Assembly: GCA_964489525.1 (NCBI GenBank)
Contig: CAZAYY010000012.1
Span: 1-64,000, forward strand
Direction of reading: 5' to 3'
Source: CAZAYY01 sp964489525
GTDB lineage: Bacteria; Chloroflexota; Anaerolineae; Anaerolineales; JABWBV01
DNA: 64,000 nucleotides
Made by a program: the position numbers and the translations under genes. The notes below the pieces were generated by a model. It did not search any database, was not told the origin of the DNA, and worked only from the letters and a program-made list of their open reading frames with translations. Of the stretch, positions 9,077 to 16,322 are shown in pieces. Numbering within the stretch: position 1 is the stretch's first letter; every line of letters starts with the position of its first letter.

Positions 9077-10339
9077 TCAGGCTAACAGAAATACAGCCGC
9101 AGCCCCCACCACCAGCAGCAAGCCAGCCCAGGGGAGCATATTTTTGCGCAGTGCCGGGTGACCCAAAACAGCCACCAGGCCGCCTTTAACCAGGGTGTTC
9201 GACAGCACTGCGATCAAAATGGTTTGCGCCGCTGCAGTGGCTTCCCCGGGCAAGGCCTGGGCAAGGTTGGCCATCGAAAGGGAAATGGCATCCACATCCG
9301 TCAGGCCGGCCAGCGCGCCTGCCAAATACAGGCCGGCGCTGCCCAGGTAGACCTGGGCGGCTTTCGCAGCAAACAGAACCAAGCCAAACAATAACCCAAA
9401 CTTAATCGCCTCGCCGAGTTCAAATGGATTTGGACCAGATTTGACCAAAGCGGTGGACCGGCTGCGATTGCGCACCCACAACCAGCCACTGATGCCCAGG
9501 CTAACCAGGGCCAGCAGGCCAATTCCTGGTGCCAGGCGCTGAGCCAGGGACAGGTTAACCACACCAACAATCGCCAGTACCCGGAAAAACATCACCGTCC
9601 AGGCCAGCAAAATCCCCTGGGTGAGCATTGGCGATGCAGCTGGCTCTGTTTTGCTGCGCTGGGCAAAACTCAGGGTGACCGCAGTGCTGGAGACCAATCC
9701 GCCCAACGCCCCCGTAAGCCCAACACCATGCTCCGGTCCCACCACTTTAACCAGGATGTAGCTGGCAAAATTCAGGCCGGAAATCAACACCACCATCAAC
9801 CAGATTTTATAGGGGTTCAGCACATCCAACGGCGGCGGGCCATAGTTTTGATTCGGCAGTAAGGGCAGCACAATCAGCGTAATGACAGCAAATTTGAGAA
9901 TGGCTTCCAGGTCAGCAACTTCAATGCGTTCTGCCAACCTGTGCAGCCAGTTTTTCAATGCCAAAAGAAGCAGGTTAGCTACCCCCAGGAAGGCCGCCAA
10001 CTCTACACGCCCCCAAATGCACAATGCTCCCAAAATGAACGCAAACAACACGGTAAGTTCCGTGGTCACCCCAAGATCCCCACGCTGAGAGGTAACGGCA
10101 TACGAAACCAGCACCAAACCAACCACCCCACCAAACGCTGCCAGGAGCATCCAGGGCTGGTTTAACTGCTGCTGCAAATAGGCCGCAGTGCCACCAAGCA
10201 AAGCCACCAAAGAAACCGTCCGGACGCCGGCAAAGCTGGCCCCACCCCCATGGGTACGCTGGCGTTCCAGGCCCAACAGCAAACCCAGGCCCAGGGCGGC
10301 AGCAAAGCGGAAGATTAAGGTTAAGTCCAGGGTAGGCAT
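9077..10339 (-). CDS. MgtC/SapB-type membrane protein with DUF4010 domain
   Basis: 420 residues, almost all hydrophobic helices. The N-terminus (RFAAALGLGLLLGLERQR, then FAGVRTVSLVALLGGTAAYL) is the MgtC/SapB signature, and the remainder corresponds to the DUF4010 multi-helix region that often follows it. The family lies in the cytoplasmic membrane; MgtC homologues affect magnesium homeostasis and ATP synthase in some bacteria, but the role of the DUF4010 fusion form is not established. The predicted -10 box lies only about 10 bp before the ATG, so the mRNA may be nearly leaderless. Confidence 0.85.
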   Translation of the reverse strand: MPTLDLTLIFRFAAALGLGLLLGLERQRTHGGGASFAGVRTVSLVALLGGTAAYLQQQLNQPWMLLAAFGGVVGLVLVSYAVTSQRGDLGVTTELTVLFAFILGALCIWGRVELAAFLGVANLLLLALKNWLHRLAERIEVADLEAILKFAVITLIVLPLLPNQNYGPPPLDVLNPYKIWLMVVLISGLNFASYILVKVVGPEHGVGLTGALGGLVSSTAVTLSFAQRSKTEPAASPMLTQGILLAWTVMFFRVLAIVGVVNLSLAQRLAPGIGLLALVSLGISGWLWVRNRSRSTALVKSGPNPFELGEAIKFGLLFGLVLFAAKAAQVYLGSAGLYLAGALAGLTDVDAISLSMANLAQALPGEATAAAQTILIAVLSNTLVKGGLVAVLGHPALRKNMLPWAGLLLVVGAAAVFLLA

Positions 10340-10348
10340 CGTTAATAT

Positions 10349-10354
10349 ATTATA
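10349..10354 (-). promoter_or_regulatory. -10 element close to the MgtC/DUF4010 start codon
   Basis: TATAAT on the minus strand ends 9 bp before the ATG at 10339. The region 17 bp further upstream (TGATCA) is a poor -35 match. If this is the promoter, the transcript starts within a few bases of the start codon. It lies in the 35-bp gap after the NAD-kinase-like gene. Confidence 0.4.
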
Positions 10355-10374
10355 GCCCAGCCTGGGGTGGCTGA

Positions 10375-11316
10375 TCAGGCGACTACAAGGCGGGTTTTCT
10401 GCGGTGCCGGGGCGATGCTCACCTTTGCACCCGCGTTAAAAGCCAGGTAATCGGCTTCGACCCCGTCGCTAAAAATCACGCCCGCCTCCGGCATGTGCGA
10501 TTCCACCAGCAAGGGTTGTTCGGGGGTCACCAGGCCGCATACCAGGCTGGCACTCGAGGTTTTACTGATAAACGGCTCGCGCACCACAAAAGCCAGGCGG
10601 TCAGTTTCCCAATCCAGCCTGGGCAGAGTGAGGGCAGGGGGAGCCCCGTCCCCTGCTTGACCAAAGCCTGCCAGCATCCCGTTGGCCATGTTGATAAGGC
10701 TGCTCAGCCAGCCCGTCGAACCCGCGCCAGTGGATACAATCAACCCGCTGGAAGAGTGGTTTTCTTCCTTTCCGGCGAAGGCGATCCGGTAACGGGCCGA
10801 AACATGGCTGCGCACCCCTACAAATAAATCGTTGAATGCCAGCAGGCTTTGGCCGTCGTTTAAGGATGCCTGGGCCATGGAGACCTGCCGGAAACGAGCC
10901 TGCCCTGCCAGGGCCATGCGCACCGCCTCGCCAGCCTGCGGCACCGTGAACGGGAGCAAAATGCCATCAATATGAGCCGGGTCCGGGTTGGCGGCAACCA
11001 GCAGTTGACCTGAAAGATACTTTGCTGTGTTAACCACCAACCCGTCCACGCCCACCGTAACGACAATATCCTGTTCCCCAAAAAAGAACGTGGGCAAAAA
11101 ACCGCGTTCCACAGCGTGGACTTTGCCCAGGCGTGCCAGCGTGGTTTGCAGTGCATCCACAGCACGGTAGTAAGTCTCGTGCTCGCGCTCGTAAAAATCA
11201 AAGCTTCCGCCGCTGTGCTCGATGTAAAAACGGGCCTGCCCTCGGGTATTGAAGCGCTCCACCAACCCTTCGAGGCGGGTTTTTCGGGTTACCAGGATAA
11301 TCTTCGTGTCCATCAT
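10375..11316 (-). CDS. NAD kinase-like protein
   Basis: 313 residues resembling the ATP-NAD kinase fold. The usual GGDGT motif is altered to GVDGL (in DIVVTVGVDGLVVNT, about residues 78-92), keeping the aspartate. The second conserved motif appears as GLIVSTGAGSTGWLSS (about 192-207), where standard enzymes have DGL-x-V-S-T-P-T-G-S-T-A-Y. This class phosphorylates NAD(H); the changed motifs leave substrate and activity open. It follows the SPFH gene by 6 bp and is probably co-transcribed from that gene's strong promoter, suggesting a function tied to the membrane scaffold protein. Confidence 0.7.
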   Translation of the reverse strand: MMDTKIILVTRKTRLEGLVERFNTRGQARFYIEHSGGSFDFYEREHETYYRAVDALQTTLARLGKVHAVERGFLPTFFFGEQDIVVTVGVDGLVVNTAKYLSGQLLVAANPDPAHIDGILLPFTVPQAGEAVRMALAGQARFRQVSMAQASLNDGQSLLAFNDLFVGVRSHVSARYRIAFAGKEENHSSSGLIVSTGAGSTGWLSSLINMANGMLAGFGQAGDGAPPALTLPRLDWETDRLAFVVREPFISKTSSASLVCGLVTPEQPLLVESHMPEAGVIFSDGVEADYLAFNAGAKVSIAPAPQKTRLVVA

Positions 11317-11322
11317 GATGTT

Positions 11323-12336
11323 TTATTGATTTGAAAGAAGCGATTCCAGTAAATCTGGAGAAATATTCAGGCTGCCAATCCGGGCGGCGTTGCCAGCAAT
11401 TTCTCTGAGCGCCAGGGCAACCAGCTTGCGCGGTTCGCCCGATTGCAGTGAAAGCATTTCCAGTGTGGCCGGGTCGAGGTCCTGCAGCGGCTTAAGCGAA
11501 GCCGCAATTGCGTAGGCCTGGGCATCCGCTTCGGCCCGGGTGTTTTGCACATGGGCTTCAATCCACTGTTTGCGCTCGATTTCCAGGCGAATCTGCCCGG
11601 CCTGTTTGGCTTCGCGCACCTGCTGTTCGCGGGCTTCCACAGCCAGGTCGGCTTCGACTTTGGTTTCACGAATCCGGCGCTTCTTCTGCTCCACGGCAAT
11701 TTCGGTGTTCAGCTCATTTTCCTTGATGCGGCGTTCTTGCTCCACAGCGGCGTTGCGCCGGTCGTAAATCGCCAGGTCGGATTTGCGCAGCAAGGCCTCA
11801 CGGGCTTCTGCCTCCAACGCTCGGGCCATTTCCGGCGTCGGGCGAATGGACTGGATCACCACATCTAAAACCTGCACCCCCAAAGCCTCTAAAGCGGGCA
11901 GCTCGTGAACAGCACCCATCACCGCACTGCACACCGCATCCGTGGCTTGCAGTGCCCCTCGCAGCGGTAATCGCTGAACTTCAGCCCGGGTCAGCACCTG
12001 GACAATATTTACCAAACGCTGGTTGAGCTTCTCCGGGTCATCGCTCAGGTAGGCATCCAGGCCGCCGTCCACCCGGTAATCCAACAGCCCGGCAAGCAGT
12101 TCGGGTTTTTGAATCCGGTAGGTTAACTGCCCCTGGATAGTCAGGGGCTGGTAATCTGCACTCAGCTCGTTAAAAATAAAGGGGACATCTGCGCTGCCAA
12201 CCGGCACCACAACCATCGAGGAAGCAGGCTTGTAGTAAAAAAAAGCCAGGCCTGCACCTGTCCGCCGGATTTTTCCATTGTGGTAGTGAATGACATATTG
12301 GGTAGGCCCCGCTTTGAGATATTGAATTCCAAACAT
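11323..12336 (-). CDS. SPFH/band 7 (prohibitin-like) domain protein
   Basis: 337 residues from the ATG at 12336, chosen because AAAGGAG lies 5 nt upstream. A beta-rich SPFH domain (about residues 1-180) is followed by a long charged helical region (about 180-285: ERRIKENELNTEIAVEQKK and similar) typical of flotillin/prohibitin coiled coils. There is no strong N-terminal transmembrane helix. SPFH proteins form ring or cage assemblies at membranes. It is transcribed from a near-consensus promoter with an inverted repeat downstream of the -10, so expression may be high and controlled by a repressor. The NAD-kinase-like gene follows directly. Confidence 0.85.
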   Translation of the reverse strand: MFGIQYLKAGPTQYVIHYHNGKIRRTGAGLAFFYYKPASSMVVVPVGSADVPFIFNELSADYQPLTIQGQLTYRIQKPELLAGLLDYRVDGGLDAYLSDDPEKLNQRLVNIVQVLTRAEVQRLPLRGALQATDAVCSAVMGAVHELPALEALGVQVLDVVIQSIRPTPEMARALEAEAREALLRKSDLAIYDRRNAAVEQERRIKENELNTEIAVEQKKRRIRETKVEADLAVEAREQQVREAKQAGQIRLEIERKQWIEAHVQNTRAEADAQAYAIAASLKPLQDLDPATLEMLSLQSGEPRKLVALALREIAGNAARIGSLNISPDLLESLLSNQ

Positions 12337-12350
12337 AATTTCTCCTTTAA

Positions 12351-12373
12351 TTAAGTGTTTTTTATACACTTAA
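12351..12373 (-). promoter_or_regulatory. Candidate operator at the SPFH promoter
   Basis: A perfect inverted repeat, TTAAGTGT (12351-12358) and ACACTTAA (12366-12373), separated by 7 bp. It abuts the -10 box and covers the expected transcription start. Placement and symmetry fit a repressor site; a hairpin in the 5' leader is the alternative. Confidence 0.5.
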
Positions 12374-12402
12374 ATTATATTGTATTATATACACTATGTC
12401 AA
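12374..12402 (-). promoter_or_regulatory. Near-perfect sigma-70 type promoter of the SPFH/NAD-kinase-like operon
   Basis: On the minus strand TTGACA (12397-12402) and TATAAT (12374-12379) are separated by exactly 17 bp, the textbook housekeeping promoter. It lies about 38 bp upstream of the SPFH start codon. It is the strongest promoter visible in the window and sits beside the truncated family B repeat copy at 12411-12472. Confidence 0.75.
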
Positions 12403-12410
12403 GCCTTTTA

Positions 12411-12472
12411 CTCATAATTGGGGGTGGGGTTGGAAAGTAATAACCGCAAATTCTAACAACATTTGCGCGCAC
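12411..12472 (-). repeat. Family B repeat, copy 1 (internally deleted)
   Basis: Read on the minus strand, this stretch begins GGTGCGCGCAAATGTTGTTA and continues almost identically to the element at 18216-18428 for about 53 bp up to the CCAACCCCACCCCC tract. It then jumps directly to AATTATGAG, which in the 32.4 kb copy lies beyond the central hairpins. This copy thus appears to have lost the hairpin core. Confidence 0.6.
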
Positions 12473-12539
12473 CTTCCCCCCCAGAACGCCAACTTCAGCG
12501 GGTTTGCTGGTAAAATCGGGGCACAGGCAAAAGGCAGCG

Positions 12540-13004
12540 ATGAAAGACAACCAGAACGACCGGGAAAAAGGCGTAGAAAAAGCCATCGAAGAGGCCATGC
12601 AGTCAGGGAAGTTTGACAACCTGGCGGGCAAAGGCAAACCACTTAACCTGGAACCCAACCCCCACGCAGACCCTGCCAATGAAATGGCGCATAAAATCCT
12701 GAAAGACAACAATTTCACCCTGCCCTGGATTGAAATTGGCCGCCAAATTGACAGCGAACTGGAAAGCCTGCGCAAAGACCTGGCCTGCACCTGGGCGTGG
12801 TATGGCCAGGGGACAAACGGTTTCCAGGCCAGCGCTGCCCAAGATGCTGTGAGCCAGGCCGAAGCCCGTTTTCGCGCAAGCATCGCTGCCCTTAACCAGC
12901 GGATTGCCAATTACAACCTCACCATCCCCCATTCCCGGTTTGAGAAATATAAACTCAACCCCGATCGGGAAATCGAAAAAATCAAAACAGGAAAAGCCGA
13001 ATGA
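12540..13004 (+). CDS. DnaJC28-like (DUF1992) conserved protein
   Basis: 154 residues. A TTG 36 bp upstream is in frame, but the ATG at 12540 begins the conserved part. The sequence shows the DUF1992 pattern: a short helix, then EEAMQSGKFDNLAGKGKPL, where GxFDNLxGxGKPL is the hallmark, followed by a charged helical region. The family (DnaJ homolog subfamily C member 28 domain) has no firmly known bacterial function and lacks a J domain. Its last codons overlap the start of the next gene by 4 bp (ATGA), so the peroxiredoxin-like gene is probably translated by coupling to this one. Confidence 0.8.
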   Translation: MKDNQNDREKGVEKAIEEAMQSGKFDNLAGKGKPLNLEPNPHADPANEMAHKILKDNNFTLPWIEIGRQIDSELESLRKDLACTWAWYGQGTNGFQASAAQDAVSQAEARFRASIAALNQRIANYNLTIPHSRFEKYKLNPDREIEKIKTGKAE

Positions 13005-13846
13005 CCCCAATTCCTATCGCCTGGATTGGCCTTGGGATGATCATCCTGGCCTGGGTATCGTACCTGGCCGCCATCCCGAAGGAAAAAATCCCTCGCTATC
13101 CGGTAGGTCATGTGGCCATGATGTCCGCCGGGCTTTTCATCGGGTTTTATGAAACTTTGCTGCCTCTGCGCTATGGCAAAGGCCTGGCCTGGGAGTCTCT
13201 GGCCGCGCTGGTGCCCGGGATGGTGTTAAGCGGCTTGTTTTTCTTTTTGCTGGTTATCGCCATACTGCCCAACCAGCCCGCTGCGGTGAGGCCGGGAGAC
13301 AGGCTGCTGCCCTTCAGCCTGCAAGACACAGGAGGAACCCTCACCGGGCCAGAAAACTGGCAGGGTCAACGCATCTTAATCAAATTTTTCCGGGGGGGTT
13401 GGTGACCTTACTGCGCTGCCGAGTTGCGGCGGCTCGAGCGAATGCGGCCATTATTCGTTTCGTATGGCGTGCAGGTGGTGGCCATTAGCGCGGGAACGGC
13501 AGTCACAAACCGCTACCATCGCGAACAGCTCGGTTTGCATTTTCCGCTGTTGGCCGACCCGAATTTGGAGGTCATTCGCCAATATGGCCTGCTGCACCGC
13601 AAAGGCCTGCGGTTTTTCACGTTTTATCTTGCGGGGGTTCCCATGGGCTGGCCCACCGGGTTTGAAGAAATGGCCATCCCCACCACCCTGCTGGTAGATG
13701 AAGGCGGGTTGGTGCGATGGATTGACCAGGCAGAAGATTACAGGCTGCGGGGCAGTGGGCAAAAAATCAAAAATGCCCTGGCGGCAGTTTACATGCCGGG
13801 CACAACCGCCCAATCCGACTCGCGCACAATCGCTTCAAGCAATTGA
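13001..13846 (+). CDS. Membrane-anchored peroxiredoxin-like protein with in-frame UGA (candidate selenoprotein)
   Basis: Read through one TGA, the frame gives 281 residues. About residues 1-90 hold three hydrophobic segments (about 7-27, 36-56, 66-88). A peroxiredoxin/AhpC-TSA-like thioredoxin-fold domain follows. At the active-site loop the sequence is KFFRGGW-(TGA)-PYCAAEL: the TGA (13403-13405, codon 135) stands exactly where this family has the first Cys of its C-P-Y-C motif, and the second Cys (138) is kept. The frame then stays open with the expected downstream features (TSIPTTLLVDE-like strand at about 222-232) to a TAA-free end at 13846. The simplest reading is selenocysteine insertion giving a U-x-x-C redox centre; a nonsense mutation is the alternative. 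A possible bSECIS hairpin follows the TGA. The start overlaps the DnaJC28-like gene by 4 bp. Its 3' end overlaps the convergent HD gene by 58 bp. Confidence 0.75.
13403..13433 (+). promoter_or_regulatory. UGA codon and candidate bacterial SECIS hairpin
   Basis: After the TGA (13403-13405), GCTGCC (13415-13420) can pair with GGCGGC (13428-13433) through six pairs, one of them G-U, leaving the 7-nt loop GAGTTGC with G first. A guanosine near the start of the apical loop, a short stem and a spacing of about 15 nt from the UGA resemble bacterial SECIS elements bound by SelB; the spacing is at the short end. GC-rich coding DNA makes such hairpins by chance, so this is suggestive only. Confidence 0.4.
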
Positions 13847-14442
13847 ATCTGGTAGCTGACCTGTTCGCGGAACATGGCCGAACCCGTTGCTGTTTCCAAA
13901 ACCTTTGCAGACTGCAAATATTCTTTCAGGCGGTCAATGCGCGAAATCAATGCCGGGATAAGCTGCTGGTAATCACCCCGGTGCGCCTGAACATACAGGT
14001 AGGCCCGATATGCCCCAAACCGGTCAACATTATCGGCATCCGTGACCACACGAGCCTCAATGGTCACCGGGTCTTTTACATCCACATGCGAAGCAATTGA
14101 ATAGCAGATGTTTTCAACCTGTTCCGGAGTGTAGCCAACCGATTCTAAAATGGGGCGGGAAAGCTCGGCCGCAATTCGCCCATGGTCTCGCCCTGATCCT
14201 GGGTCAAACACGGCCATATCATGCAGCAAACAGGCCACCACAACCAGTTCGATATCCGCTCCCTCCCCCTCGGCGATCACTTTGCCATAATTAGCAACCC
14301 GCAAGGTATGATACCAACGATAATCGGCATCATTCACCTGTTCAGGGTTAAGGGCCTGGGCTTCCACCGCTTTGCGGTATAACCTGGCGCGAACAAATTC
14401 CGCAATCCGAGCAAGGCGATCATTTACAATGTCATGGGTCAT
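13789..14442 (-). CDS. HD-domain phosphohydrolase
   Basis: 217 residues from the ATG at 14442, chosen because GGAG lies 9 nt upstream; ATGs further upstream lack a site. The HD signature is present: YHTLRV (His), ACLLHDMAVFDPG (His-Asp), a DHGRIAAE segment and IASHVDVK (later His), ending with DADNVDRFGAYR (metal-binding Asp). HD proteins hydrolyse phosphate esters of nucleotides or related small molecules using divalent metals; the substrate is unknown. It is divergent from sixA and its end overlaps the end of the peroxiredoxin-like gene. Confidence 0.85.
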   Translation of the reverse strand: MTHDIVNDRLARIAEFVRARLYRKAVEAQALNPEQVNDADYRWYHTLRVANYGKVIAEGEGADIELVVVACLLHDMAVFDPGSGRDHGRIAAELSRPILESVGYTPEQVENICYSIASHVDVKDPVTIEARVVTDADNVDRFGAYRAYLYVQAHRGDYQQLIPALISRIDRLKEYLQSAKVLETATGSAMFREQVSYQIQLLEAIVRESDWAVVPGM

Positions 14443-14464
14443 GATTCTCATCTCCTGCAGTCCA

Positions 14465-14493
14465 TACACACGAACCGGCATACCCATTATAAT
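14465..14493 (+). promoter_or_regulatory. Promoter of the sixA/aminotransferase pair
   Basis: TACACA (14465-14470, 4 of 6 matches to TTGACA) and a perfect TATAAT (14488-14493) are 17 bp apart, about 30 bp upstream of the sixA ATG. It lies in the 81-bp gap between divergent genes. Confidence 0.5.
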
Positions 14494-14523
14494 TTGAATC
14501 ATGAAATTTCTGAGGATGAATTT

Positions 14524-15036
14524 ATGAAATATTTACTGATTTTACGACACGCCAAATCGGATTGGGATAACCCTGCGCTGGACGACCACGACCGCCCCTT
14601 GAACGCCCGGGGTATGGAAGAAGCCCCTCGCGTTGGGCGTTTCTTACTGGAAAACAATCTCATCCCCGACTTTGTTATCAGTTCCACTGCGCTGCGCGCC
14701 CGCCAGACCACCAACCAGGTTTTGGACACATGCCAGTACGACGGGGATGTGTTCTTCACCCGGTCTTGCTACATGGCCAACCCGGCAGCCTACAAACAAG
14801 CCCTGCGATCTGTGCCAGGCAACCCCGAACGCGTTCTGCTGGTGGGCCACAACCCCGGGTTGGAAGACCTCGCCAGCCAGTTAACATCCGAGAACCTCAC
14901 CCTGAAAACCGCAGCGTTGGTATTCATTGCGCTGCCCATTCAAGAATGGAACGAACTCGCCCAAGATACCCGCGGCACCCTGGAAGGCCAGTGGGCCGGA
15001 AAAAATCTACCCCATGGAAAAGGAAAAGGGAAATGA
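14524..15036 (+). CDS. sixA: Phosphohistidine phosphatase SixA-type
   Basis: 170 residues starting MKYLLILRHAKSDWD. The ATG at 14524 is used because GAGGA precedes it and the RHG motif begins at once. The histidine-phosphatase motif is RHAKSDW (His 9). The second catalytic His lies in VGHNPGLEDLA, a pattern diagnostic for the SixA branch. SixA removes phosphate from histidine on phosphotransfer proteins. The stop overlaps the ATG of the aminotransferase gene (ATGA), so the two are coupled, although a functional link is not obvious. Confidence 0.88.
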   Translation: MKYLLILRHAKSDWDNPALDDHDRPLNARGMEEAPRVGRFLLENNLIPDFVISSTALRARQTTNQVLDTCQYDGDVFFTRSCYMANPAAYKQALRSVPGNPERVLLVGHNPGLEDLASQLTSENLTLKTAALVFIALPIQEWNELAQDTRGTLEGQWAGKNLPHGKGKGK

Positions 15037-16232
15037 ACCTGCCCAACCCAATTGAACCCATCCCCATGTCCTCCCCCGATCTGACTGAAGCCGAACGCGC
15101 CGCAGTTTTGGCGGTGTTAAACACCCCCAACCTGAGTATGGGACCGCAAATTGGCGCGTTTGAACAGGCAATCTGCCAATACACGGGCAGCAAGCACGCC
15201 ATCGCAGTCAATTCCGGCACAGCCGGGCTGCACCTGTGTGTTCGGGCTGCTGGCATCGGCCAGGGCGACCTGGTCATCACCACCCCTTTTTCTTTCGTGG
15301 CTTCGGCCAACGCCTTGTTGTTTGAAAATGCGGTTCCCGTGTTTGTGGATGTAGACCCGGAAACTGGCAACATCAACCCCAGGCTGGTGAAGCATGCAGC
15401 AGAGGGCCTGTCCCAAGGCGGCCAGGAAGCCCAACCATGGCTCCCTCGTAAAGGCACTTACCCCAATGGGTCGCTAAAAGCCATTTTGCCAGTAGATGTA
15501 TTCGGTCAACCAGCCGATATGGACGACATCTCAGCAACAGCAGCAAACCACAAACTTCGCGTGATTGAAGACTCTTGTGAAGCCATTGGCGCAACCTATA
15601 AAGGCCGGCCTGCCGGGCGATTGGGGGATTTCGGGATTTTTGCTTTTTACCCTAACAAACAAATGACCACGGGTGAAGGCGGGGTAATTGTCACCGATGA
15701 TGACCAGGCCGCCAATTTTATGCGATCCCTACGCAACCAGGGCCGAGCCGTGGGAGACACCTGGCTGCAGCACACCTTTTTGGGCTACAACTACCGCATG
15801 GACGACCTGAGCGCGGCATTGGGCCGGGTGCAGGTGGGGCGGCTTGATGAAATGCTTGAAAAGCGGCTTCAGGTGGCCCAATGGTATGCAGAAAGGCTGG
15901 CAGAAATTCCTGGCGTCCAGCCGCTGACCATCCAGCCAAACACCACCCGGATGAGTTGGTTTGTGTACGTTGTGCGTTTTGACCCGCAAATTGACCGTGA
16001 CCGGCTGGCAAAAGAGCTGGCCGGGAAGGGAATTCCCAGCCGGCCCTATTTTTCGCCGATTCATTTGCAGCCCTACATGGTTGAACGCTTTGGCTTCCAA
16101 ACTGGCGACTTCCCCATCACAGAAGATTTGGGCCGGCGCAGCCTGGCGCTGCCTTTTTCAGGGGTGATGCCGGAAACGCACGTGGAGCGGGTTTGCACTG
16201 CCATTCAAGCCGCAGTGGCAAACCAGGTGTAA
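15033..16232 (+). CDS. DegT/DnrJ/EryC1-family PLP-dependent aminotransferase
   Basis: 399 residues from the ATG that overlaps the sixA stop; the frame is open further upstream, but that is inside sixA. Family features: NSGTAGLHL near the cofactor phosphate, IEDSCEAIGATYKG (PLP-binding Asp), and FYPNKQMTTGEGGVIVT with the Schiff-base Lys at about residue 209. These enzymes transaminate keto-sugars for surface glycans, or act on related substrates. No other sugar-nucleotide genes are nearby, so the substrate is unknown. A terminator follows. Confidence 0.9.
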   Translation: MNLPNPIEPIPMSSPDLTEAERAAVLAVLNTPNLSMGPQIGAFEQAICQYTGSKHAIAVNSGTAGLHLCVRAAGIGQGDLVITTPFSFVASANALLFENAVPVFVDVDPETGNINPRLVKHAAEGLSQGGQEAQPWLPRKGTYPNGSLKAILPVDVFGQPADMDDISATAANHKLRVIEDSCEAIGATYKGRPAGRLGDFGIFAFYPNKQMTTGEGGVIVTDDDQAANFMRSLRNQGRAVGDTWLQHTFLGYNYRMDDLSAALGRVQVGRLDEMLEKRLQVAQWYAERLAEIPGVQPLTIQPNTTRMSWFVYVVRFDPQIDRDRLAKELAGKGIPSRPYFSPIHLQPYMVERFGFQTGDFPITEDLGRRSLALPFSGVMPETHVERVCTAIQAAVANQV

Positions 16233-16249
16233 ATCCGTTTATATGCAGT

Positions 16250-16296
16250 AAAAAAGCCCACGTTCCCCCGAAAATCGGGTAAACGTGGGCTTTTTT
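16250..16296. terminator. Bidirectional rho-independent terminator
   Basis: AAAAAAGCCCACGTT (16250-16264) pairs perfectly with AACGTGGGCTTTTTT (16282-16296). A-tract and T-tract on the two sides let it end both the aminotransferase transcript and the convergent transcript from 17087. Confidence 0.9.
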
Positions 16297-16322
16297 GTTT
16301 AATTCCAATCGGGTAATATGTC

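Noticed and set aside
13381..13440. A frameshift pseudogene of the peroxiredoxin-like gene
   Set aside because: No frame change is needed: the same frame continues through TGA with conserved PYC and later motifs. A nonsense mutation remains possible but no other damage is present.
13424..13846. The part after the TGA as a separate gene
   Set aside because: It would start at TTG without a ribosome-binding site and lack the beginning of the thioredoxin fold. The frame and sequence continue the upstream domain directly, so one UGA-containing gene is a better fit.
14730..15032. A longer start for the aminotransferase inside sixA
   Set aside because: The extra residues are out-of-frame translation of sixA; the coupled ATG at 15033 begins the conserved enzyme.
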